DNA from: JBBTWG01 sp038062935
Lineage (GTDB): Bacteria; Patescibacteriota; Gracilibacteria; UBA1369; UBA12463
Direction of reading: 5' to 3'
DNA length: 20,075 bases
Assembly (NCBI GenBank): GCA_038062935.1
Contig: JBBTWG010000015.1
Span: forward strand, 1-20,075
The notes under the pieces were generated by a model. The model had not been told where the DNA came from. It made no database searches and saw nothing but the letters and a program-made list of their open reading frames with translations. Shown piece by piece: positions 6,795-13,636 of this stretch. A program made the position numbers and the translations under genes. Each line of letters starts with the position of its first letter. Position 1 is the stretch's first letter.

Positions 6795-8009
6795 CTACTC
6801 TTCTTTCTTCACCACTTTTTTCTTCACCACTTTCTTTGGTTTTTCCTCGCCCTCTCCAGCCTTCGCAGATCCATCCACATCCAATCCCTCAAAAGAGATC
6901 TTCGCTTTTCCAGTGTCTTCTTCGAGAGCTTTCAAACTCAAACTAATACGATGATCAGCAGGTTCGATAGCAATCACCTTCGCACGAACATGATCACCAA
7001 CCTTCAGAGATTTCGTCGCGTCCTGGACAGGAACAGAGCTGATCTCAGAGACATGGATGAGTCCATTGATATCTTCACCAAGTTTCAAGAAAGCACCAAA
7101 CGGAGTCACGCGGTGGAGATTACCTTCCACGACAGTCCCCATAGGGAATTTCTTCGCAGCCTCCAGCCAAGGATCAGCGATCAGTTGTTTCATGCTGAGA
7201 GAGATTTTTTCACCATCGACACCGATGACTTTCACTTCCACATTGTCGCCAAGTTTTCCAAACTTCGCAGGATCACTCACGTGTCCCCATGCGATTTCAG
7301 AGATATGTACGAGACCTTCGAGGCCATTGAAAGCCACGAAAATACCGAACTTCACGATGCCGCTGATATGACCTTTGACCGTATTGCCAATGCCCAGACC
7401 AGAGAGAGACTTCTTTCGATCGTCTTCGCTCGCAGCCTTCTCAGAAAGAATCAATTTGCCATTGTCTTTGTCGATATTAATAATTTTCACCGAGAGATCG
7501 ATCCCCACGAGAGCCTGAAGCCTCTGGAGAATCATACTCGGATCAGCACCATCCACACGAGGATAGTGGAGAGGAGCGAGTTGAGAAACCGGAATAAATC
7601 CTTTGATACCGTCGATATCCAGGAGCAAACCACCTTTATTCGCCTCAGTAGCGCGAACAATGATAACCGTTCCATTTTCATACGCATCCATAAATGTCGT
7701 CCATTTCTTCTCCTGGTTCGCTTTGCGGAGAGAGAGAACGATCAAACCATCACGATTATCTTCCTGAGTAACATACGCAGACACTACTTCACCCACTTTC
7801 ATGGCTTTGATCATGTCCATATTGTCATGAGCCTCACGACCCATAATGACACCAGTCGAAACACCGCCGAGATCGACGAGCACGCTATTTTTCGAAATAA
7901 GGAGAATTGTTCCCTCAACAAAAGCCCCCGGATCAAAAGTAGGAGGATTTGGAGCCTTCGCTAAAAGGGCTTCCATAATAGGGGAATCAGATTGAATTGC
8001 CTGTGGCAT
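6795..8009 (-). CDS. rpsA: Ribosomal protein S1-like protein with four S1 domains
   Basis: S1 binds mRNA single strands and helps bring them to the 30S subunit. Of 404 residues, four S1/OB repeats are visible at about 30-95, 111-190, 208-273 and 290-360; the last two have the clearest signatures (KFGIFVAFNGLEGLVHISE and PFGAFLKLGEDINGLIHVSE). The E. coli protein has six repeats, whereas four is common in Gram-positives and CPR. The C-terminus is a low-complexity Lys/Val/Glu tail (KKVVKKKVVKKEE) encoded by a 15-base repeat. A strong promoter lies about 80 bases upstream, leaving a leader without a Shine-Dalgarno sequence. In genomes with few SD sequences S1-like proteins may matter more for initiation (inference). 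It heads the rpsA-ylxR-uvrD group. Confidence 0.94.
   Translation of the reverse strand: MPQAIQSDSPIMEALLAKAPNPPTFDPGAFVEGTILLISKNSVLVDLGGVSTGVIMGREAHDNMDMIKAMKVGEVVSAYVTQEDNRDGLIVLSLRKANQEKKWTTFMDAYENGTVIIVRATEANKGGLLLDIDGIKGFIPVSQLAPLHYPRVDGADPSMILQRLQALVGIDLSVKIINIDKDNGKLILSEKAASEDDRKKSLSGLGIGNTVKGHISGIVKFGIFVAFNGLEGLVHISEIAWGHVSDPAKFGKLGDNVEVKVIGVDGEKISLSMKQLIADPWLEAAKKFPMGTVVEGNLHRVTPFGAFLKLGEDINGLIHVSEISSVPVQDATKSLKVGDHVRAKVIAIEPADHRISLSLKALEEDTGKAKISFEGLDVDGSAKAGEGEEKPKKVVKKKVVKKEE
6805..6833. repeat. 15-base direct repeat encoding the S1 Lys/Val tail
   Basis: TTCTTCACCACTTT occurs at 6805-6818 and 6820-6833, a 15-base period inside the end of rpsA. It encodes repeated KKVVK on the minus strand. 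Confidence 0.65.
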
Positions 8010-8095
8010 AACAGAGAGTCAGCAAAGCATGGGTTAAGAAATAAGATCATCCTCAGAAAGCTGCAATGCAAAGACTTCCTGAAGAAAGCAGGGGT

Positions 8096-8123
8096 ATTAT
8101 AAAGAGAAATTTGCAATCGTCAA
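8096..8123 (-). promoter_or_regulatory. Strong sigma70-type promoter of rpsA
   Basis: On the minus strand TTGACG (8118-8123), 16-base spacer, TATAAT (8096-8101). It lies just after the clpC stop and drives rpsA and probably ylxR and uvrD. The predicted start near 8089 gives an 80-base leader, the longest in the window. The leader holds a small CTTC-AG-GAAG palindrome but no Shine-Dalgarno next to the ATG. Confidence 0.75.
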
Positions 8124-8130
8124 CAAGAAA

Positions 8131-10893
8131 CTATTTCTTCCCCTTCGGCGTTTCATCCGAAGCAGGTTTCTTCAGAGTTTTCGTGCGACGAGGCTCTTTC
8201 ACCGGTGCAACCGCGTCCGCCACCGCATCAGGAAGCTTCGGAGGAGTTGATTGAATCAAAGAGATTTCTTGGTCGCTCTCTTTCTCGATGAGAATCGTAT
8301 CGCCAACCTTGAATTCTCCACTCAAAAATTTATGAGTCAAAGGATCTTCGATGAGTTCCTGTACCGCTCTGCGTACCGGACGAGCTCCAAATTGCGGATC
8401 GTATCCACGATTCGCAAGCACTTCGAGACCACCTTCTGTGAGGTCGAGGGTCAGTTCCTTGTCGTTCAAACGCCTCTGAAGTTTCTCCATATGCATCTTC
8501 ACGATTGATTTCACATCGCTGTGCTGCAACGGTTTGAAAACAACAACTTTATCAATACGATTGAGAAACTCTGGTCGGAATTTTTTCTTCAATTCTTTCA
8601 GGATCTCATCTTTCGAAGCCTCATAATCACTCACCGCTTGTTCCAGTGCAGATCCACGCAATGCAAATCCGATCGGAGCCGCTTTTTCGGTCAATTGCTC
8701 CGCACCGATATTTGAAGTCATGATAATAATCGTATTTTTGAAATCGACTTTTCGGCCTTTTCCATCGGTCAGTTCGCCATCTTCCAAAATCTGGAGGAGG
8801 AGATTGAAAACATCCGGATGAGCCTTCTCAATTTCATCAAAAAGGACAACAGAATGGGGTTTTCGGCGCACTTTCTCTGTGAGCTGTCCGCCATCCTCAT
8901 AGCCGACATATCCCGCAGTCGTTCCTACGAGACGGGAACTATTATGTCGTTCCATAAATTCACTCATATCAATTTTAATCAACGCATTCGGGTCGTTATA
9001 CACCTCGCGTGCAAGCGTGCGTACAAGCTCAGTTTTGCCAACACCCGTCGGACCCATGAAAATAAACGACGCGATCGGACGATTTGGATCACTAAATCCT
9101 GTTCGTGAACGACGAATCGCTTTCGCAACGACCGTCACGGCTTCATCCTGTCCAATAACCGAAGCGTGAAGTGCATTTTCCAGATTCATCAAACGCTCGA
9201 TATCAGAGTTCACGAGCTTCGTAATCGGCACACCCGTGATGCGAGAAATCACGATAGCAATATCTTCGCCAGTCACTTTGTCACGGTTTTCCCGAGGAAC
9301 TTTGTAGCGCTTTGCTTCTTCCATTTCTTTGGCGACTTCAATTTCTTTGTTACGAAGTTCCGCAGCACGCTCGTAGTCCTGATGACTCACAGCCTCTTCT
9401 TTTTTCTTGGTGGTGTCAGAAAGTTCTGTCTGAAATTTCTTGATTTTGTCTGTATTTCCTTTGCTGCTCACACGTTTCAGAGAACATGCTTCGTCGATGA
9501 GATCAATCGCTTTATCCGGAAGGAAACGATCGTGAACATAACGCTTCGACAGTTGCACGGCCGCAGCAATCGCCTGATCCGTAATAATCAAATTATGGTG
9601 ATCTTCAAATCCCGCACGGATTCCCTGGAGAATCGCGAGGGTATCATCAAAACTCGGTTCATCCACCATTACCGACTGAAAACGTCGTTCGAGCGCCGCA
9701 TCCGTCTCAATATGTTTACGATATTCCGTCGTCGTTGTCGCCCCAATCACCTGAACTTTCCCACGAGAAAGTGAAGGTTTCAGGATATTCGCCGCATCGA
9801 GACTGCCTTCTGCAGATCCAGCACCGATCACGGTGTGAAGCTCATCAATGAATAAAATAATATTTGTCTGACTCGAAGCTTCATCCAAAACCTGCTTGAT
9901 GCGTTCTTCAAATTCACCACGATATTTTGTCCCGGCGATGAGAGATGTCATCGAAATTGAAAGTATTTTCTTGTCCAAAAGAATGTCAGGAACCTGTTCT
10001 TTCACGATTGCTTGAGCCAAACCTTCCACCACAGCAGTCTTTCCAACACCAGGTTCACCCATCAAAACAGGATTGTTCTTCGTTTTGCGGCAGAGGATGC
10101 TCACCATACGTTCAATTTCTTTCTCACGACCAATAATCGGATCCAATTTTCCTTTGCGGGCTTCTTCGACGAGATCGGTCGTGAAATAATCGAGCGCTGG
10201 AGTTTTACCCTGTTTCGGACCACCTTTGGTTGGAGGAGTTGTTTGTCCAGTTTGCGGTGGACCTTTTTTGTGTTTGTACGCATCATGATACTGCTGATCT
10301 TTGTCCATCATTTGCATATTGTTCACGAGTACTCCCTGCAGACCATTCAGGAAAAATTCGAGCGGATTCATCATCTGAGGATTGCCCCCAGCGACCGGAC
10401 CCCCAGGCTGTTGTTGTTGATTCTTTGAACGCTCAAAAGCCTCCACAACCTGCTCTTTCACATCTTCCGGGCTCACTTTCATATTTTCCAAAATCACCGT
10501 CGCAGCCGTATTTTCTTGGCACACGAGAGAGAAAAGGAGGTGTTCGGTCCCCACAAATTGATGACCAAATTCCTGCGCTGCACGGAGGGCGTCTTCAATC
10601 ACACGTTTCGCAAAACCGCTCAAACCCGTCGGACCTTTGCCCGCCTGAGCCTGATTCTGCTGTTGTCCAGCCCGACCCACTGTTTTTAGGACGAGATTCA
10701 CATTCTCCAGAGAAACTCCAAATCCCAGAAGGATCGAAGCCCCCAGAGAGTTTGGTTGCGACAAAATACCGAGCAAAATATGCTCCGTTCCCACATAATT
10801 CAATTTTGCTTCCTGTGCTTTTTCCTGCGCTACGATCAAAGCCTGCTTTGCCTCTTTCGTGAACTTTTCGAACTGTTGATTGAAGTCATTCAT
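8131..10893 (-). CDS. clpC: ClpC-type AAA+ protease ATPase
   Basis: Hsp100 unfoldase that feeds substrates to ClpP. Domain order: two Clp_N repeats (about 1-75 and 95-155), a long linker, NBD1 with Walker A GEPGVGKT at 279-286 and Walker B LFIDELHTVIGAG, a middle region with a UVR-like stretch (HQDYERAAELRNKE), NBD2 with Walker A GPTGVGKT at 614-621 and Walker B VVLFDEIEKAH, and the C-terminal small domain. At 920 residues it is about 100 longer than B. subtilis ClpC: the extra length lies in a Gln/Gly/Met/Pro-rich linker (about 157-230) and a charged Ala/Pro/Lys tail (last 40 residues). The UVR motif and N-domains favour ClpC over ClpB. No mcsA, mcsB or ctsR lies nearby. The ATG at 10893 has no Shine-Dalgarno; an extended -10 element lies 45 bases upstream. 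Confidence 0.96.
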   Translation of the reverse strand: MNDFNQQFEKFTKEAKQALIVAQEKAQEAKLNYVGTEHILLGILSQPNSLGASILLGFGVSLENVNLVLKTVGRAGQQQNQAQAGKGPTGLSGFAKRVIEDALRAAQEFGHQFVGTEHLLFSLVCQENTAATVILENMKVSPEDVKEQVVEAFERSKNQQQQPGGPVAGGNPQMMNPLEFFLNGLQGVLVNNMQMMDKDQQYHDAYKHKKGPPQTGQTTPPTKGGPKQGKTPALDYFTTDLVEEARKGKLDPIIGREKEIERMVSILCRKTKNNPVLMGEPGVGKTAVVEGLAQAIVKEQVPDILLDKKILSISMTSLIAGTKYRGEFEERIKQVLDEASSQTNIILFIDELHTVIGAGSAEGSLDAANILKPSLSRGKVQVIGATTTTEYRKHIETDAALERRFQSVMVDEPSFDDTLAILQGIRAGFEDHHNLIITDQAIAAAVQLSKRYVHDRFLPDKAIDLIDEACSLKRVSSKGNTDKIKKFQTELSDTTKKKEEAVSHQDYERAAELRNKEIEVAKEMEEAKRYKVPRENRDKVTGEDIAIVISRITGVPITKLVNSDIERLMNLENALHASVIGQDEAVTVVAKAIRRSRTGFSDPNRPIASFIFMGPTGVGKTELVRTLAREVYNDPNALIKIDMSEFMERHNSSRLVGTTAGYVGYEDGGQLTEKVRRKPHSVVLFDEIEKAHPDVFNLLLQILEDGELTDGKGRKVDFKNTIIIMTSNIGAEQLTEKAAPIGFALRGSALEQAVSDYEASKDEILKELKKKFRPEFLNRIDKVVVFKPLQHSDVKSIVKMHMEKLQRRLNDKELTLDLTEGGLEVLANRGYDPQFGARPVRRAVQELIEDPLTHKFLSGEFKVGDTILIEKESDQEISLIQSTPPKLPDAVADAVAPVKEPRRTKTLKKPASDETPKGKK

Positions 10894-10937
10894 AGGAGTG
10901 AAAAAAGAGAAGGAATAAAGCGACTGTTCGTCTCATA

Positions 10938-10946
10938 ATAATAGCA
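10938..10946 (-). promoter_or_regulatory. Extended -10 promoter element for clpC
   Basis: TGC-TATTAT on the minus strand (TATTAT at 10938-10943). The predicted start near 10931 gives a leader of about 38 bases. No good -35 is visible. No CtsR-like operator was recognised in the 122-base gap. Confidence 0.45.
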
Positions 10947-11015
10947 GAAACAGCTTCAAAAAGAAACCGCATGATATTGACAAATAATAAAATATTGGGC
11001 GCGAAAAGAGGAATT

Positions 11016-11840
11016 TTACTGAATCGGGACAAATCTGAAAGTCGAGAGCAGTTCATAAAAATCATTGCGGTGGACGTCACCAGAGACTTTTTGGAAAGGT
11101 GCGTAGGAAAGCATATAGAGATATTCATCACGCACCAGATAAACTTCGATAATACCAATATCATAACGGTATTCGAGAGCATCCAGACCATCAATTCCAA
11201 TTTTGCTCTGAACAGGAGACAAATTTTTCGTAAGGAGCTGCAACTGTTGTCCAAGAGGCTTTTTTTCAGGGTTTGAAAATCTTTTAATATCGATCAGATC
11301 CCTTTTCTGCTCTGAAGTGAGAAGCTCAAGAGAAAGAGTTTTTCCATTATTCTTCAAATTCCAATTATTCCTTTTTTGGAAGCTCACTCCAAGTTTTGAA
11401 TCCAGAAAAGGGCTCCAGGAAGTATCTTGGGGATTCACAGGAGTGACCGCTTCTCCTGTCTGTGGATCCGTGGGAGTCACCTCAACTTTTTCCACTGGCG
11501 CAGGTCCCACGCTGATTACCTGCATCAAATCTTTCCCACTCGGAGTCTTTGCCATGCGCCCACGGACTTCAATTTTTTGTCCAATATAAGGATCGAGATT
11601 CACTCCAAGTCCAGTCAGAAGAAGTACAGAGCCATCAGTCTTCTCAATAAAATGTGTACCAGCACCTTTCGCCGCAAAAGATCCAAAAGATTTCAAAGTC
11701 CCAACAGCAGAAATCTCAGTAATCTCACTTTCATCGCCACCCCCGAGAGCAGGAGAAAAAAGACCAAATTTTTCCTGGAGGAGGAAAATACCCAGAAAAA
11801 TAAAGATAACGAGGAAGAAAGAAAAAAAGAAACGTTTCAT
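11016..11840 (-). CDS. Unknown membrane-anchored envelope protein (OB-like domain plus PsbP-like C-terminus)
   Basis: I do not recognise a named family. The 274 residues begin with a positive start and a hydrophobic segment (MKRFFFSFFLVIFIFLGIFLL, about 4-21), so the protein is probably anchored and faces outward. Residues 45-112 (GTLKSFG ... GTHFIEKTDGSVLLLTGLG ... YIGQKIEVRGRM) look like a small OB-type beta barrel. A Pro/Thr/Val-rich linker (about 113-142) leads to a C-terminal domain starting SPFLDSKLGVSFQKRNNW and ending FYELLSTFRF, a pattern shared by PsbP-like or 'stress-response' domains of secreted proteins. Its ATG overlaps the ruvB stop (ATGA), which implies translational coupling. 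No cysteine or lipobox is seen. Function unknown; the family hints are inference. Confidence 0.75.
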   Translation of the reverse strand: MKRFFFSFFLVIFIFLGIFLLQEKFGLFSPALGGGDESEITEISAVGTLKSFGSFAAKGAGTHFIEKTDGSVLLLTGLGVNLDPYIGQKIEVRGRMAKTPSGKDLMQVISVGPAPVEKVEVTPTDPQTGEAVTPVNPQDTSWSPFLDSKLGVSFQKRNNWNLKNNGKTLSLELLTSEQKRDLIDIKRFSNPEKKPLGQQLQLLTKNLSPVQSKIGIDGLDALEYRYDIGIIEVYLVRDEYLYMLSYAPFQKVSGDVHRNDFYELLSTFRFVPIQ

Positions 11841-12874
11841 AGGAGACGGGGTTGAGGAGTAAGGCCGAGATAGGAATAAGCGTTGTCAGTAGCGATGCGT
11901 CCACGCGGAGTACGATCGAGAAACCCCAGTTGCAGGAGATATGGTTCATAAATATCTTCAATCGTCGCTTCTTCTTCGGACAAAGAGGCAGAAAGGGTAT
12001 TCAGTCCCACTGGTCCACCCTGAAATTTCTGAATCAGTGCGCGCAAAAGTTCACGATCGCGATGATCAAGACCCAATTCATCCACACCCAACATTTCCAA
12101 AACTTTCAGTGTTGAGTCCTCATCAACCACATTTTTCCCAGAAACTTCAGCGAAATCTCGCACACGACGCAAGAGACGATTCGCAATACGCGGCGTCTGA
12201 CGAGAAGATTTTGAAATACGTTTCGCCGCATCAGGAGTTGCTTCACATCCGAGCAGTTTCGCAGATCGCATGAGGATTTTTTCAATTTCAGAAAGTGTAT
12301 AAAAATTCAATTTCAAGGTATGACCAAATCGATCACGTAGTGGCGCAGACAACATGCTCATCTTGGTCGTCGCACCGATAAGCGTGAAACGGGGGAGCGA
12401 GAGACGCATCGAGCGCGCCGAAGGACCTTTCCCAATCATCAAATCCAGCGCAAAATCTTCCATAGCAGAGTAGAGAACCTCCTCCACCGTCGGTCGAAGT
12501 CTATGGATCTCATCGATGAAAAGCATATCGCCCTCCTGCAAATTACTCAGCAGTGAAGCAATATCTCCCTGTTTTTCCAAAGCCGGACCAGAAGTCACCC
12601 GAATCGAAACACCCATTTCGCTCGAGAGAATATGCGCCAATGTCGTTTTCCCAAGTCCAGGAGGACCATAGAGCAGAATATGCTCGAGCGGTTCCGAGCG
12701 TTTTTTTGCCGCCTCAAGCGAAATCGAAAGATGCTTCTTGATCTCTTCCTGTCCGACATACTCCGAGAGCACTTTTGGTCGCAAAGAAAACTCAAACTGC
12801 GCAGCAGCAGGATCATCTTGCTGAGGAGTAACAGGTCGGTCATCCGGAATCGGTTGGTGTGATCTCTCGATCAT
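11837..12874 (-). CDS. ruvB: Holliday junction branch migration helicase RuvB
   Basis: AAA+ motor that, with RuvA, drives Holliday-junction branch migration. From the ATG at 12874 (MIERSHQPIPDD) the protein has 345 residues, normal for RuvB. Motifs: YVGQ at 39-42, Walker A GPPGLGKT at 70-77, Walker B LFIDEIHRL, sensor 1 GATTK, arginine finger region APLRDRFG, and the C-terminal winged helix with QLGFLDRTPRGR. A longer frame reaches 12958 but its 28 extra residues lie in the end of the upstream PH gene and are not RuvB-like. The ATG is 7 bases after that gene's stop, and a TATAAT (12881-12886) sits exactly six bases before it, so ruvB may have its own leaderless start as well as read-through. 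ruvA and ruvC are not adjacent. Confidence 0.97.
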   Translation of the reverse strand: MIERSHQPIPDDRPVTPQQDDPAAAQFEFSLRPKVLSEYVGQEEIKKHLSISLEAAKKRSEPLEHILLYGPPGLGKTTLAHILSSEMGVSIRVTSGPALEKQGDIASLLSNLQEGDMLFIDEIHRLRPTVEEVLYSAMEDFALDLMIGKGPSARSMRLSLPRFTLIGATTKMSMLSAPLRDRFGHTLKLNFYTLSEIEKILMRSAKLLGCEATPDAAKRISKSSRQTPRIANRLLRRVRDFAEVSGKNVVDEDSTLKVLEMLGVDELGLDHRDRELLRALIQKFQGGPVGLNTLSASLSEEEATIEDIYEPYLLQLGFLDRTPRGRIATDNAYSYLGLTPQPRLL

Positions 12875-12880
12875 AAATAA

Positions 12881-12886
12881 ATTATA
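12881..12886 (-). promoter_or_regulatory. TATAAT six bases before the ruvB ATG
   Basis: A perfect -10 hexamer overlapping the stop of the PH gene, six bases from the ATG at 12874. It has no good -35. The spacing equals that of other candidate leaderless starts here. Confidence 0.4.
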
Positions 12887-13376
12887 CAGTTTTATCTTTA
12901 TGCAAAACACTCGAATACAAAAAATGTTTAATACCCTCAGGATCCGGAGCTTTATCAAAAAAAATAGTGACTTTACTCGCAGCCGTTTCGATCTTCAAAG
13001 TCCCGTAATCAAAAATCTTTAAATACGAAAGAAATCCCATCTCTTTGGTCGCAATTTCCTGAATTTCAGAAAGCTCGGTCTCAAATTCTCGACGAATTGT
13101 AGGAAAAGGCCAAGTAACATGAACAATGCGATAGTTTGTCACGATAAATTTATCCAGCCAATACATAAAACCATTATAAATAATGACAACAAAAAAAACT
13201 CCTGTTACGAGAAGATTCGCCCAAATAAAACCAGAAGATGAAAAACCTTCACGAATAAAATAAAGAATAAAATAAAAAGGAACACTCAGAAGAACCGTTT
13301 TCAGAACATTCAGAAAATATGGAAAAGGATGTTTGAGAAAGATTTTCAAAACCTTCTCATCCGGGCGCATGTGCAT
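12882..13376 (-). CDS. PH-domain (YdbT/bPH_1-like) membrane protein
   Basis: Small membrane protein of the bacterial pleckstrin-homology type; role unknown. From the ATG at 13376 (MHMRPDEKVLKIFLKHPFPY) it has 164 residues. Two hydrophobic helices (about 19-40 and 49-73) are followed by a bPH-like beta domain: FIVTNYRIVHVTWPFPTIRREFETELSEIQ (in parts), then YLKIFDYGTLKIETAASKVT and a final helix. The TNYRI(V) strand after the second helix is the usual bPH_1 signature. A TTG eight codons farther up could extend it, but a TATGAT -10 box with TGn extension lies six bases before the chosen ATG. It heads the PH-ruvB-envelope protein cluster, seven bases before ruvB. Confidence 0.82.
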   Translation of the reverse strand: MHMRPDEKVLKIFLKHPFPYFLNVLKTVLLSVPFYFILYFIREGFSSSGFIWANLLVTGVFFVVIIYNGFMYWLDKFIVTNYRIVHVTWPFPTIRREFETELSEIQEIATKEMGFLSYLKIFDYGTLKIETAASKVTIFFDKAPDPEGIKHFLYSSVLHKDKTV

Positions 13377-13382
13377 GACAGG

Positions 13383-13391
13383 ATCATAGCA
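13383..13391 (-). promoter_or_regulatory. Extended -10 box of the PH gene, leaderless geometry
   Basis: TGC-TATGAT on the minus strand (TATGAT at 13383-13388), six bases before the ATG at 13376. The preceding bases TTGTGC match those before the -10 of the 3D-domain gene at 20050. Confidence 0.5.
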
Positions 13392-13430
13392 CAAGGAGTG
13401 AGGAGTGAGGAGACCAGGATTCCTATCTCC

Positions 13431-13460
13431 TTGTCCGCTTCGCCCTTCTTCCAGTATAAT
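13431..13460 (+). promoter_or_regulatory. Promoter of tRNA-Arg
   Basis: TTGTCC (13431-13436), 18-base spacer, TATAAT (13455-13460) on the plus strand, 30 bases before the tRNA. It faces away from the PH-gene promoter, giving a divergent pair about 40 bases apart. Confidence 0.6.
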
Positions 13461-13490
13461 GAGCCGGATTTGAAAAAGAATGATCTACAT

Positions 13491-13566
13491 GCCCTTGTAG
13501 CTCAGTGGATAGAGCAGGGTCCTTCTAAGACCAAGGCCGCAGGTTCGATTCCTGCCGAGGGCACCA
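13491..13566 (+). tRNA. tRNA-Arg (anticodon TCT), CCA encoded
   Basis: The 76 bases fold as a complete cloverleaf: acceptor GCCCTTG with CGAGGGC, D arm GCTC/GAGC, anticodon loop CTTCTAA with TCT at 13524-13526, T arm GCAGG-TTCGATT-CCTGC, discriminator A and genomic CCA. It reads AGA (and AGG by wobble). The anticodon stem has a G27-A43 mismatch at its top pair and the acceptor one G-T pair. It is transcribed opposite to its protein-coding neighbours. Confidence 0.97.
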
Positions 13567-13580
13567 GAAAGCGAATAAAC

Positions 13581-13614
13581 AAAAAGCTCGCACTTCCGAG
13601 AAAATGCGAGCTTT
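13581..13614 (-). terminator. Rho-independent terminator of glnA (possibly bidirectional)
   Basis: A perfect 10-bp stem, AAAGCTCGCA (13583-13592) with TGCGAGCTTT (13605-13614), around a 12-base loop. On the minus strand it is followed by a T run, fitting a terminator for glnA, which ends at 13637. On the plus strand it lies 16 bases after the tRNA and could also trim or stop that transcript. Confidence 0.8.
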
Positions 13615-13636
13615 AAGAAAGCAGGGTATTTCCATT

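Noticed and set aside
6951..7964. Plus-strand open frame of 337 codons opposite rpsA
   Set aside because: Shadow of the S1 reading frame; low-quality composition and no recognisable motif.
10977..10982. Perfect TTGACA on the plus strand
   Set aside because: No -10 hexamer at 16-18 bases and no plus-strand gene downstream, so it is taken as chance in AT-rich sequence.
12875..12958. 28-residue N-terminal extension of RuvB
   Set aside because: It lies inside the PH-domain gene, is not RuvB-like, and the ATG at 12874 has the expected RuvB length and a -10 box at the recurring distance.
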